From positions 130,253 through 194,252 of the forward strand of contig CAZPQM010000003.1 of NCBI GenBank assembly GCA_964588995.1: a stretch of 64,000 bases of DNA. The letters run 5' to 3'. Origin of the DNA: CAZPQM01 sp964588995. GTDB taxonomy: Bacteria; Pseudomonadota; Alphaproteobacteria; Rickettsiales; UBA8987. The translations under genes were made by a program, and so were the position numbers. Positions within the stretch are counted from its first letter, which is position 1. The number at the start of each line of letters is the position of its first letter. Shown here in pieces: positions 50,994 to 60,108 of the stretch. Under the pieces are notes generated by a model. It worked only from the letters and a program-made list of their open reading frames with translations. It did not search any database and was not told the origin of the DNA.

Positions 50994-51641
50994 TTAGGAC
51001 GGGGCCAGCAGGCCGTCAGCCGCTTTTAAAATATGGTACGCGTGGTTAATGCGTTTCAGCCGGGCTTCGGCGCTTTTTTTATCTTTCTCGGCTTTAGAAT
51101 CCGGATGATGCTGTTTCACGAGCTTACGATAGTGCAGCTTCAGCTCTTCCCGGCTGATCGGTAAGGTAACGGAAAGGATCGAAATCGCCTCATGTTCCTC
51201 GGAAGTCGGCCGGCGTGCCACATTTCCGTTTGGGTTAGACGGCTGCGTCTGCCGCCCTGTACGGACCGTATCGGCCTGCTGATAGATGCTATCGAGCCTC
51301 TCCTGCTGACGACTGATACGTTTAAGGCTTTCCAGCGTAATCCGGTGTCCGGTGAGGGCGTCGCGCTCGAAGGCGGCGATCTCTTCGGCACTCATATTGG
51401 CGAAAAAATTCCAGTTTTTATTGATTTCTCTAATGTGCTGCTGGCAGTAATAGTTGGCTTCACCGGGTTTCCGGTCGAGACAATCGGCGAGCGGATCAAA
51501 CTCGGCGCCATAAAGCCGCTTGATCAGCGATGCGGGTAGATCCCGCGTAGGGCCACGAAACTCAGCCGGTTCCTCACAGCCCGGAAAGGCGCAGGTTTTT
51601 TGCTTCGATTCGGAGAATAGCGAACGTCGTTTCAACTTCAT
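50994..51641 (-). CDS. J-domain protein with N-terminal Cys motifs
   Basis: The protein has 215 residues. The C-terminal J domain has the HPD motif at residues 179-181 (LKLHYRKLVKQHHPDSKAEK), then RLKRINHAYHILKAADGLL. The N-terminal part holds Cys17, Cys22, Cys54 and Cys66 (CAFPGCEEP, LADCLD, YYCQQHI) and could bind zinc. This arrangement is widespread in Alphaproteobacteria; the DnaK client is unknown. Co-transcribed with the Sel1 protein. Confidence 0.88.
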   Translation of the reverse strand: MKLKRRSLFSESKQKTCAFPGCEEPAEFRGPTRDLPASLIKRLYGAEFDPLADCLDRKPGEANYYCQQHIREINKNWNFFANMSAEEIAAFERDALTGHRITLESLKRISRQQERLDSIYQQADTVRTGRQTQPSNPNGNVARRPTSEEHEAISILSVTLPISREELKLHYRKLVKQHHPDSKAEKDKKSAEARLKRINHAYHILKAADGLLAPS

Positions 51642-51730
51642 AGGTCCTATTATGCCTTAAAAAGCGTATGGTGATAAACTAATTCTGTGACAATACCTGC
51701 GGAGTTAGCTAGGCTTTTTCTAAACATACC

Positions 51731-52648
51731 GTGAGCATGAAGATGCAGCAAGAGGATAAGATACTCAAGACAAGGGCGGCTTCCGAACGCCGGTGGCTGC
51801 GTGTGCTGTTGCAGGCGGGTGTCTCCGTTATCGTGCTGGCTGCGATCTACTCGACCCTGGATCAGGAGCGTTTTTTCAGCTTATTCAAGGGGCTCGACGG
51901 GAAATATCTGTTGTTTGCGTTCAGTGCTCTGATGATCAATAACATCATTACCTCGCTGCGCATGCGCTATTACCTTTCAACGATTAGGGTGCATTTAGCG
52001 GCATGGTTTGCTATCAAGCTGGGTTGGTTTGTGAGTATGCTGAATCACGTATTGCCCGGAGGTATCAGCGGTGAAGGCTATACGATCTGGTATGGTAAAC
52101 GCCATCATGGAGCGGCCATTCCTGATATGTTGCGCCGGTTACTTTCTTCCCGGGCAAACGGCTTGTTATGGATGTTGCTTTTTGCCCTCATGCTATTACC
52201 GTTCGGTTCGGCCCTCGCGGATGTCCAGCTGGTCGTGCCGCTGGTCGTTATGGCTGCAATACTGGTCAGCCTGTCCTATTCCGTAACGGCCAAATGGCTG
52301 CTTAAGGAGCCGCTTGCCCAGCAATGGCACGCATGCTTCTATTCCTGCCTTTCGCAACTTTGCACTTTTGCCATGACCTGGTGGCTGGTCATGGCGTTTG
52401 GTGTTCTTGAGGCCGCGTTTATCATCGATTATATCATCGTGTTTATTATTGCCTGCATTGTAGCGCTATTGCCGATCAGTTTCGGTGGAGCCGGGGTACG
52501 GGAAATGACTTTTGTCCTGCTGGCGCCGTTTTTTGCTATAGATGTCGAGATAGGTGTCGCGCTGAGTCTAACCTTCTTTTTTCTGAATTTTTTTGCATCG
52601 CTGCTAGGTATCATCTTTCTCTTTACGGAAAAAAAGCCTACAATGTAG
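51731..52648 (+). CDS. UPF0104/flippase-like integral membrane protein
   Basis: The protein has 305 residues; starts at GTG 51731, ATG 51737 or ATG 51743. About seven or eight membrane helices are present, with family motifs WFAIKLGWFVSMLNHVLPGG, ISGEGYTIWYGKRH and ALLPISFGGAGVREMTFVLL. These resemble the lysyl-phosphatidylglycerol synthase membrane domain and relatives proposed to move lipid-linked substrates. The soluble synthase domain is absent. The redoxin gene starts 2 bases after its stop, so they share a transcript. Confidence 0.8.
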   Translation: MSMKMQQEDKILKTRAASERRWLRVLLQAGVSVIVLAAIYSTLDQERFFSLFKGLDGKYLLFAFSALMINNIITSLRMRYYLSTIRVHLAAWFAIKLGWFVSMLNHVLPGGISGEGYTIWYGKRHHGAAIPDMLRRLLSSRANGLLWMLLFALMLLPFGSALADVQLVVPLVVMAAILVSLSYSVTAKWLLKEPLAQQWHACFYSCLSQLCTFAMTWWLVMAFGVLEAAFIIDYIIVFIIACIVALLPISFGGAGVREMTFVLLAPFFAIDVEIGVALSLTFFFLNFFASLLGIIFLFTEKKPTM

Positions 52649-52650
52649 CT

Positions 52651-53265
52651 ATGAAGAAATTTGATATAGAGCCGGTAACACGCGGTTGGAAAGCCATTGA
52701 TTTTTATCTCCCTGCTACAGATGGTAATACTTATCATTTGAGCGAATATGCCGGGGAAAATGGCATTCTAGTGGCCTTTATCTGCAATCAATGTCTATGG
52801 GTGGAAAACCTTATGAAGCGGTTCGTGCGTGACGCGGAAGAGCTTGAAGCGTTCGGTATTACTACGCTTGCGATCAATTCCAATGACATGGGTCAAATCC
52901 CGGATGATTCTTACGCGCATATGGTGCAGTTCTCGCGGGATCATAACATGCCTTTCCCCTATTTACAGGATAAAACGCAGGAGGTGGCATTGAGCTGGCG
53001 CGCAGTCTGCACCCCGGATTTTTACGGCTTTAATGATGAGCTCGAGCTGCAATATCGCGGCCGGTTGGATAATCATGCCGTCATGCTTGAAAAAAGCCAT
53101 GAAGAGCCATTGCAGCGAGAATTGTTTGATGCGATGAAGCATGTGGCGAAATACGGTTGCGGCCCGGAAATGCAGCATCCTTCACTGGGCAGTTCAATTA
53201 AATGGCTGGCGATGCACCACGATACCGTGCGGCATTTACATGGACAAGATAACCGAAACGCATAG
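52651..53265 (+). CDS. AhpC/TSA-type redoxin
   Basis: The protein has 204 residues. The core AIDFYLPATDGNTYHLSEYA, VAFICNQCLWVENLMKRF (C45-x-x-C48), and TPDFYGFNDELELQYRGRLD resembles the thioredoxin-like family with CNxC motif. No signal peptide is seen, so cytoplasmic. The C-terminal part adds a Cys (KYGCGPEMQHPSLG) found in related alphaproteobacterial proteins. Function in thiol redox is likely; the electron donor is unknown. Confidence 0.83.
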   Translation: MKKFDIEPVTRGWKAIDFYLPATDGNTYHLSEYAGENGILVAFICNQCLWVENLMKRFVRDAEELEAFGITTLAINSNDMGQIPDDSYAHMVQFSRDHNMPFPYLQDKTQEVALSWRAVCTPDFYGFNDELELQYRGRLDNHAVMLEKSHEEPLQRELFDAMKHVAKYGCGPEMQHPSLGSSIKWLAMHHDTVRHLHGQDNRNA

Positions 53266-53353
53266 AGGATCAAAGAACTTACCCTTGCATCTGCCGATGG
53301 TAGTGCGTAGAATTGTGTAATTCGTTCATTCTAAATGGAAATGCTTTGCGCTT

Positions 53354-53629
53354 ATGGACCAGATAAAAGATATTCTTGATAATATACCGGAAAAGGATGA
53401 CGACGCTTCCACGGAAGATGTGATGTCCGATCCGGAATATTTGCGCCATTCATCTAACATCATCTCTGAAGCACTGCAAAAGGGGTTTGATGTGCTGCAG
53501 CTGGAAAATGGTGACATTGTGACGACGGGCACTAAAGTGGTCGTTACGCAATATCGTTGGGACGCAGAGCAGCAGAAAATGCGCAAACTCACTGCGAAGG
53601 AGCGCAAAGCGGCTGAGAAGAAAAAGTAA
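53354..53629 (+). CDS. Small conserved-looking hypothetical protein
   Basis: The protein has 91 residues: an acidic N-terminus (PEKDDDASTEDVMSDPEYLR), a core HSSNIISEALQKGFDVLQLE then NGDIVTTGTKVVVTQYRWDA, and a Lys-rich tail. The core resembles short proteins of Rickettsiales genomes (possibly DUF2671), which I cannot confirm. No membrane segment. Preceded by a gap with no strong promoter, followed by a family A repeat fragment at 53644-53680. Confidence 0.6.
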   Translation: MDQIKDILDNIPEKDDDASTEDVMSDPEYLRHSSNIISEALQKGFDVLQLENGDIVTTGTKVVVTQYRWDAEQQKMRKLTAKERKAAEKKK

Positions 53630-53643
53630 TAGACTACTTCTGT

Positions 53644-53680
53644 GATCCTGAGTAAGCACGAGCTGCGCACCGAAGGATCT
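53644..53680. repeat. Partial family A repeat
   Basis: GATCCTGAGTAAGCACGAGC followed by GCGCACCGAAGGATCT is an inverted repeat matching the ATCCTTCG...CTCAGGATGAC module at 18860-18884. It lies between the 53354 gene and argG. Confidence 0.55.
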
Positions 53681-53756
53681 CATATTGACAGATAAAGATT
53701 CTTCCGTCATGTCACCCTTCAAATTGGCAATCAATATAAATATACAAGGTTCTTAG

Positions 53757-54959
53757 ATGAGTAAATCCACTATCAACAAAGTCGTACTCGCCTATTCAGG
53801 CGGGTTGGATACCTCCGTGATTCTCCATTGGCTGCGGGAGGAGTATGAATGCGAGGTCGTTACCTTCACGGCAGATTTAGGGCAGGGGGAAGAGCTGGAG
53901 CCTGTGCGCCGCAAAGCGGAATCCCTTGGCGTCAAAGAAATTTATATTGACGATTTGCGCGAGGAATTCGTGCGCGATTATGTCTTCCCCATGTTCCGTG
54001 CGAACGCGGTTTATGAAGGCAAGTACCTGCTGGGTACTTCTATAGCGCGTCCGCTGATTGCGAAGCGGCAGATGGAAATCGCAAAGGAAACTGGCGCGGA
54101 AGCGGTGAGTCATGGCGCAACGGGTAAAGGCAATGACCAGATTCGCTTCGAGCTCGGCTATTATTACCATGATCCGGCGATTAAAATTATTGCTCCCTGG
54201 CGCGAGTGGGATCTCAATTCGCGCACCAGGTTGATCAATTACGCACGCGATCGGCAGATTGAAATCCCGATGGGTAAAGAGGATACCCCGCCATATTCGA
54301 TGGATGCCAACATGCTGCATATTTCCTACGAAGGTGAGGTGCTGGAAGACCCCTGGCAGCGCTACGACCCGGCCATGCTCCGCATGTGTGTGCCGGCAGA
54401 AGAGGCGCCCGATAAACCCGAAGAAGTAGAAATTGAGTTTGAACAGGGTGACCCGGTGGCGGTCAATGGCGAACGGTTATCGCCCGCTCATCTACTGACG
54501 AAGCTGAGTCAGCTCGGCGGAAAGCACGGCGTCGGTGTGATTGATATTGTCGAGTCACGTTACGCCGGCATGAAATCACGCGGTGTGTACGAAACCCCGG
54601 GTGGTACGATTCTGCTCGAAGCGCACCGCGCGATGGAATCAATCACGCTCGACCGGGAGGCGATACAACAAAAAGATGAGCTGATGCCGAAATATGCGGA
54701 GCTGATTTACCGTGGCTACTGGTGGAGCCCTGAGCGCGAAATGCTACAGGCGGCGATCGATCAGAGTCAGCGTTTTGTCTCGGGCACAGTGGCGCTGAAG
54801 CTTTATAAAGGGTCTGTTAATGTCGTGGGCCGCAAGTCCGATCACTCACTTTATTCTGAGGCGCATGTGACGTTTGAGGAAGATGAAGTTTATGATCAGC
54901 GCGATGCAGAAGGGTTTATCAAGCTGAATGCGTTGCGGTTGAGGCTGGGGAAGCGTTAG
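53757..54959 (+). CDS. argG: Argininosuccinate synthase
   Basis: The protein has 400 residues. The ATP loop VVLAYSGGLDTSVILHWLR and the substrate-binding VSHGATGKGNDQIRFEL are present, with LMPKYAELIYRGYWWSPERE near the C-terminus. It condenses citrulline and aspartate. Unlinked to argH (28.8 kb). Its initiator ATG follows AAGGTTC with no strong Shine-Dalgarno. Confidence 0.96.
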   Translation: MSKSTINKVVLAYSGGLDTSVILHWLREEYECEVVTFTADLGQGEELEPVRRKAESLGVKEIYIDDLREEFVRDYVFPMFRANAVYEGKYLLGTSIARPLIAKRQMEIAKETGAEAVSHGATGKGNDQIRFELGYYYHDPAIKIIAPWREWDLNSRTRLINYARDRQIEIPMGKEDTPPYSMDANMLHISYEGEVLEDPWQRYDPAMLRMCVPAEEAPDKPEEVEIEFEQGDPVAVNGERLSPAHLLTKLSQLGGKHGVGVIDIVESRYAGMKSRGVYETPGGTILLEAHRAMESITLDREAIQQKDELMPKYAELIYRGYWWSPEREMLQAAIDQSQRFVSGTVALKLYKGSVNVVGRKSDHSLYSEAHVTFEEDEVYDQRDAEGFIKLNALRLRLGKR

Positions 54960-55099
54960 AAATCTATCCAAAATGCGCATCATTAGTGAAAAACTGACTC
55001 TTGGCTCTGGCCGGTTGAGATCCTGAATGACGCAATAGCGATAAAACGCGTGGTAATTCGTTTCTTGGAAATAGCTTAGCGTTCCTTTATACCTACTTT

Positions 55100-58000
55100 A
55101 TGCAGCCTTCTTTCATCCATCTCCGCAATCATTCGGCCTATTCCTTATCCGAAGGCGCGATTCGTGTCGGCGAGTTAGCGCTGCTCGCGCGGCAAAACCA
55201 CATGCCGGCGGTGGCAATAACCGATACGAACAATATGTTCGGCGCGCTCGAATTTTCGCTTGCCGCCAAAGAAGAAGGCGTGCAGCCGATACTCGGGATT
55301 GAGCTCTTAACCGCGCCGGACGAAGCGCATCTGGATCAGGCGGCGAAGCTTGTGCTTCTCGCCAAGGATGAGACGGGCCATGCCCATCTGCTTAAACTGG
55401 CTAGCCGCGCGTGGCTGCATCCTTATGAGCATAGCGGGGCGATCGTCACGCTGGATGATATCGCTGTCCATTCGGCTGGGCTCATCTGCCTGACAGGTGG
55501 AACGTACGGGCCCATTGGCATCGCGGCGCGGCATGGCAATAAAGTGCAGGCGGAGTCAATTACCCTGCGCCTGAAGGATATATTCGAGGATCGGCTCTAC
55601 ATGGAGCTGAATCGCCACGGGCGTGAGGAAGATAAACGCGCCGAGCCGGTGATGCTCGAGCTTACTTACTCGCACGACATCCCTTTGGTTGCGACCAATA
55701 ATTGCCTGTTTACCAAACGCGATATGTTTACCGCCCAGGATTGCCTGATGTGTATTGCGCACGGGCGTTACTTGCAGGAGGTGGAACGCCCGAAATACAC
55801 ACCGGAGCATTATTTCAAAACGCCATCGGAAATGGAGTTGCTGTTCAAAGACCTGCCCGAGGCGATCGAAAATACGGTCGTAATAGCCCAGCGATGCGCG
55901 GTGATGAGCCATCCGCATGCGCCGATGCTGCCGGACTTCCCAACGCAAGAGGGGCGTACGCAGGAAGAGGAGTTTGAGCATGTCTCGCGAGAGGGCTTGA
56001 AAGAGCGGTTGGAGCAGGTCCGTATCGTGAAGCAAAAAGAGCGAGAACAGGACAATGATGCCCCGGCCGCGGTGCAGTTAGCGGAAGCTGACTGGCAACA
56101 ACCCTACTGGGAGCGCCTGGAATATGAGATGGGGATCATTAAGAACATGCAATTTCCCGGCTACTTTCTGATCGTATCGGACTTTATCCGCTGGGCGAAA
56201 GAGCAAGATATTCCCGTCGGACCCGGGCGAGGTTCCGGCGCGGGTTCGGTCGTTGCCTGGGCGATGAAAATTACCGATCTCGACCCGTTGAAATATGGCT
56301 TGCTGTTTGAACGGTTTTTGAACCCCGAACGGGTTTCCATGCCCGACTTTGACGTGGACTTTTGCCAGTGGCGACGCGATGAGGTGATTAACTACGTGCA
56401 GCAGAAATACGGCGCGGATCAGGTCGCGCAGATCATTACCTTTGGTAAGCTTCAGGCGCGCGCCGTGGTGCGCGATGTCGGCCGGGTGCTGCAAATGCCG
56501 TATGGACAGGTGGATCGCATTTGCAAGATGATTCCGAATAACCCAGCGAAGCCGGTTACGCTCTCTGAGGCGATCAAGCTGGATCCTGAACTTTCCAAGG
56601 CGAAACGGGACGATCAGGAGGTCGGGCAATTGCTTGATTTAGGTCTGAAGCTGGAGGGCATGTTCCGTCATGCCGGAACGCATGCTGCGGGGGTGGTCAT
56701 TGGCTCGAAACCGCTGGATGAGTTGATTCCGCTCTATAAGGATCCGAGATCAAGCATTCCGGCGACACAGTTTTCGATGAAATATGCCGAGATGGCCGGA
56801 CTGGTCAAATTTGACTTTCTGGGGCTGAAAACACTGACGCTGATTCAGCAAGCGGTTGAGCTGGTGAATCATAATAACTCCCCCCTTGCGGGGGAGTCTG
56901 AATCTATTGATTCAGGTGGGGGGGTAAAAGGCTTGGAGACTGTCCCCCCACCGAATCGCGCTGAGTTGCGCTCTTCGACTCCCCCGCAAGGGGGGAGTTA
57001 TCTAAACATCAACCTCATCCCCATTAACGACAAAAAAACCTTTGAGATGCTAAGCAGAGGGGATTCCACCGGCGTGTTTCAGATGGAATCGGCGGGGATG
57101 CGCGATGCGCTGCGTAAGATGAAGCCGGACTCGATTGAGGATATTATCGCGCTGATTTCGCTCTACCGGCCCGGGCCGATGGAGAATATCCCGACCTATA
57201 TTGCGCGGAAACATGGCCGCGAAAAGCCGGACTATCTGCATCCGAAACTCCAGCCATGTTTGGAGGAAACTTACGGCGTGATTATCTATCAGGAGCAGGT
57301 GATGGAAATCGCGAAAGTGCTCGCGGGGTATAGCCTCGGCGATGCAGATTTGCTCCGCCGCGCGATGGGTAAAAAAATTGCCAGCGAGATGGATAAGCAG
57401 CGCGAACGCTTTATGCAAGGGGCTGAGGCGAACAAAGTAGACCCGAAAAAGGCGGGTGAGATTTTTGATCTGGTCGCAAAGTTCGCGGGTTATGGCTTTA
57501 ACAAATCGCACGCGGCGGCCTATGCCCTGATTGGCTACCAAACCGCGTACCTCAAAGCGAATTATCCGGTGGAATTCCTCACTGCGTGCATGAATATTGA
57601 TATGGGTGATACGGACAAGCTGGCATTATTTGTCGCCGAAGCCAGACGCACCGGAATCGAAGTGCTGCCGCCGGATGTGAATAAGAGTGATGAACGGTTT
57701 ACCGTGGAAGAATCCGCGAATATGCGAATACGCGAAAATGAGAATAGTAAAGAAAACGAGCATAGTAATGCGACTTCTTTAGTCGGCGAAGCCGTTAGGC
57801 TCATTGAAAATGACAGAAGTCATTTTCAGGATCAATCAACATTTACCAAAGCCATCCGCTACGGGCTAGGCGGGCTGAAGGGCGTAGGGTCTGCTGCAAT
57901 GCAACAAATGGTGAAGCAGCGCAAAGCGGCAGGTGGGCACTTCAAGGACATCTACCATTTCGCCGAATCCTGCGATAATCAGGTGGTCAATAAGCGACAG

Positions 58001-58819
58001 GTAGAGGGGCTCGCGAAAGCGGGTGCGTTTGATACGCTCTTCGCAAACCGTGCACAGTTGGTGGAAGGGGCAACGATTCTCGGACGCTACAGCCAGACCA
58101 TTGCCGAGGAAAAAGCGGCCAACCAGAATAGCCTGTTCGGTGATGATACGCTTGCAGATATTCCGAAAGTCGCGCTCCCACAGGTCGAACCATGGGACCG
58201 GTTGACCAAACTCAAAATGGAGCGCGAGGTCATCGGTTTTTATCTGAAAGAACATCCGCTTGACGCCTATGCGGAGGAATTGGAGGCGATGCATTTCCTC
58301 AAAGCGGGACGGCTTATGGAGGATGTGAAGGACGGCTCGAACAGCGTGCGTTTAGTAGGGATGCCGACCGCGCTTAATATCCGCTCCTCCAAGCGTGGGC
58401 GCTATGCGTTTCTGCATCTGTCGGATCCGTCAGGCGCGGCGGAGATCAATATTTTTGATGAAACGCTACTCTTAGAAAAGCGCGATGTGATGGAGGGTGA
58501 GCAACCAATTGTCGTCGCGTGCGAAGCGCGGAAGGACGAAGGTGGTGTACGGCTGCTGGCTGAAGAAATTACCCTGCTCGATGAAGTGCTGGCGAACCGT
58601 ATTCAGAAACTCACACTATCACTAAATAGGGAGACCGACATTGCTGCGCTGCAGCATATTTTTGCCGGGCAACCGAAGGGGCGTGCTGAAATAGTGTTGG
58701 ATGTACCCACACAGGATGGCCATCACGTAAAGATTATGCTCGGAGAGCGGTATCAGGTGCGCCCGGAACTATCGCGAGGGTTGGAAGAGATGGCGGGAGT
58801 GCGTGTTACAGCCGGGTAG
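55100..58819 (+). CDS. dnaE: DNA polymerase III alpha subunit with two in-frame insertions
   Basis: The protein has 1239 residues against roughly 1150-1180 in most relatives. The PHP domain (SFIHLRNHSAYSLSEGAIRV), the polymerase palm with D416, D418 and D420 in MPDFDVDFCQW, the ANYP-type fingers, the helix-hairpin-helix and OB fold (RLVGMPTALNIRSSKRGRYA) are all recognisable. Two extra segments interrupt the normal alignment at residues about 593-634 and 872-916. The first is a complete palindromic element with perfect 22-base ends; the second contains a family C repeat. Both keep the frame open, in or near surface loops. Confidence 0.95.
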   Translation: MQPSFIHLRNHSAYSLSEGAIRVGELALLARQNHMPAVAITDTNNMFGALEFSLAAKEEGVQPILGIELLTAPDEAHLDQAAKLVLLAKDETGHAHLLKLASRAWLHPYEHSGAIVTLDDIAVHSAGLICLTGGTYGPIGIAARHGNKVQAESITLRLKDIFEDRLYMELNRHGREEDKRAEPVMLELTYSHDIPLVATNNCLFTKRDMFTAQDCLMCIAHGRYLQEVERPKYTPEHYFKTPSEMELLFKDLPEAIENTVVIAQRCAVMSHPHAPMLPDFPTQEGRTQEEEFEHVSREGLKERLEQVRIVKQKEREQDNDAPAAVQLAEADWQQPYWERLEYEMGIIKNMQFPGYFLIVSDFIRWAKEQDIPVGPGRGSGAGSVVAWAMKITDLDPLKYGLLFERFLNPERVSMPDFDVDFCQWRRDEVINYVQQKYGADQVAQIITFGKLQARAVVRDVGRVLQMPYGQVDRICKMIPNNPAKPVTLSEAIKLDPELSKAKRDDQEVGQLLDLGLKLEGMFRHAGTHAAGVVIGSKPLDELIPLYKDPRSSIPATQFSMKYAEMAGLVKFDFLGLKTLTLIQQAVELVNHNNSPLAGESESIDSGGGVKGLETVPPPNRAELRSSTPPQGGSYLNINLIPINDKKTFEMLSRGDSTGVFQMESAGMRDALRKMKPDSIEDIIALISLYRPGPMENIPTYIARKHGREKPDYLHPKLQPCLEETYGVIIYQEQVMEIAKVLAGYSLGDADLLRRAMGKKIASEMDKQRERFMQGAEANKVDPKKAGEIFDLVAKFAGYGFNKSHAAAYALIGYQTAYLKANYPVEFLTACMNIDMGDTDKLALFVAEARRTGIEVLPPDVNKSDERFTVEESANMRIRENENSKENEHSNATSLVGEAVRLIENDRSHFQDQSTFTKAIRYGLGGLKGVGSAAMQQMVKQRKAAGGHFKDIYHFAESCDNQVVNKRQVEGLAKAGAFDTLFANRAQLVEGATILGRYSQTIAEEKAANQNSLFGDDTLADIPKVALPQVEPWDRLTKLKMEREVIGFYLKEHPLDAYAEELEAMHFLKAGRLMEDVKDGSNSVRLVGMPTALNIRSSKRGRYAFLHLSDPSGAAEINIFDETLLLEKRDVMEGEQPIVVACEARKDEGGVRLLAEEITLLDEVLANRIQKLTLSLNRETDIAALQHIFAGQPKGRAEIVLDVPTQDGHHVKIMLGERYQVRPELSRGLEEMAGVRVTAG
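56876..56999. repeat. Family B element inserted in frame in dnaE (124 bp)
   Basis: The outer 22 bases (56876-56897 and 56978-56999) are exact inverted repeats, each itself a hairpin (CTCCCCCC, TTGC, GGGGGAG). It encodes about 42 residues (PLAGESESIDSGGGVKGLET then VPPPNRAELRSSTPPQGGS). E. coli DnaE has a variable short loop at this point. Relatives lie at 58837-58971 and 59892-60092. Confidence 0.9.
57700..57847. repeat. Second in-frame insertion in dnaE with family C repeat
   Basis: Between FTVEES and FTKAIRYGLGG the protein has about 45 extra residues. At 57770-57806 the DNA (read on the minus strand) shares AATGAGCCTAACG...GACTAAAGA with 63131-63174. A perfect hairpin GAAAATGAC/GTCATTTTC follows at about 57807-57828. 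Confidence 0.65.
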
Positions 58820-59207
58820 TTTTCCGCAGCGCTTCTACTCCTCCCCCTGCTTGCGGGGGGGGTGGGAGGGGGCATGACCACTCACCACCAACCACCTGAC
58901 ACCCCCACCACTGCGGCTAATATCCTTGCGGATATAAGCCTCGTTGCCTCCCCCGCAAGCAGGGGAGGAGTCTTCTTTTAGGGTGAGGGCAAGCCGTCAT
59001 TGCGAGGAGTGAAACGACGAAGCAATCTCGTGCAGGGGACCCCACATTGAGATTACTTCGCCTTCGGCTCGTAATGACAGACATACAGCCTGAGATCACC
59101 ACGTCGGGCTAAAGCCCTCCTCGTGATGACGGGGTAAAAGATCCTTCGATTACGCTCCCGTATTTCGCGAGGACGATTCAACCTGCTGACTTCCCTTAAG
59201 GGTAACA
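58820..59207. repeat. Gene-free stretch: family B element plus family A repeats
   Basis: The 388 bases between dnaE and queC hold no gene. From 58837 to 58971 are matching inverted ends (ACTCCTCCCCCTGCTTGCGG and CCCCGCAAGCAGGGGAGGAG T), a family B relative. From 58995 to 59157 follow family A modules (GTCATTGCGAGGAGTGAAAC, CCTGAGATCACCACGTCGGG, GATGACGGGG, ATCCTTCG). Confidence 0.8.
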
Positions 59208-59891
59208 TTAGGCGTATCTCGTCACATCTTTTAACCCAGCTTCCTCAAAGCCTTTCTTTCGGAGCAGGCACGAGTCACAGTGACCGCAGGCTTTGCCGTC
59301 AATAGGGTCGTAGCAGCTGGACGTTTGGCTGTAATCCACGCCGAGCTCCGCACCGCGACGAATAATTTCCGCCTTGGTGAGATCAATCAGCGGCGTGTGT
59401 AATTGCATCGTGCCTTCGCCTTTAACGCAGGCGGCAAGCGCCAGGTTTGCCATCTGCTGATAGCTCTCAATAAACTCCGGCCGGCAATCGGGGTAGCCGG
59501 AATAATCGACCGCATTCACGCCAAGAAAAATGTCGAACGCACCGAGCGTTTCCGCAAGCCCGAGCGCATAGGAGAGGAAAATCGTATTCCGCGCAGGCAC
59601 GTAGGTGATGGGGATGTCGGGCGCAATATCGTCCACGGTTGCATGCTTGGGTACGGCAACATCGTCCGTTAAGGCCGAACCTCGAAATGCAGCCGGATCC
59701 AGCCCGATGATACGATGGGTTTCTACGCCCTGCAATTCTGCCTGCTTTTTCGCGCAGGCCAGTTCGATATTGTGTCGCTGACCATAGTCAAAACTGATCG
59801 CATGGCATGCATAGCCCATATCCTTTGCTATTGCGAGCGCCGTGGCGGAATCCAACCCGCCGGACAGGAGGATGATGGCTATACGGCTCAC
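59208..59891 (-). CDS. queC: 7-cyano-7-deazaguanine synthase
   Basis: The protein has 227 residues and starts at GTG 59891 (VSRIAIILLSGGLDSATAL). The PP-loop SGGLDS and the zinc Cys set (SCYDPIDGKACGHCDSCLLR) are complete. It converts carboxydeazaguanine to preQ0 for queuosine. Its start lies two bases from a family B element; queE is on the same strand beyond that element (59892-60092). Confidence 0.95.
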   Translation of the reverse strand: MSRIAIILLSGGLDSATALAIAKDMGYACHAISFDYGQRHNIELACAKKQAELQGVETHRIIGLDPAAFRGSALTDDVAVPKHATVDDIAPDIPITYVPARNTIFLSYALGLAETLGAFDIFLGVNAVDYSGYPDCRPEFIESYQQMANLALAACVKGEGTMQLHTPLIDLTKAEIIRRGAELGVDYSQTSSCYDPIDGKACGHCDSCLLRKKGFEEAGLKDVTRYA

Positions 59892-60092
59892 AACTCCCCC
59901 CTTGCAGGTGAGTCTATAACATGCGCGAGCATGTTTAGGTAGGTGGGCGGTAGATGATTTGATGATTGGATAATTCGATGATTGAGAAGAGAAACAATTC
60001 TTTTACCAATTATCCAATTATCGAATAATCCAACACTCCATATTCCCCCCACCAGAATCAATAGATTCTGACTCCCCCTCAAGGGGGGAGTT
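59892..60092. repeat. Family B element with a nested palindrome, between queE and queC
   Basis: The 201-base element has ends AACTCCCCCCTTGCAGGTGA and CCCCCTCAAGGGGGGAGTT, with GAATCAATAGATTC next to the right end as in the dnaE copy. Inside, GGATAATTCGATGATTG and CAATTATCGAATAATCC form a second near-perfect palindrome with a 20-base loop region. It fills almost the whole queE-queC gap. Confidence 0.8.
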
Positions 60093-60108
60093 GTGAGTAG
60101 TTCTTTCC

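Noticed and set aside
58917..59102. Minus-strand frame of 61 residues
   Set aside because: Covers repeats B and A only; no initiation signal.
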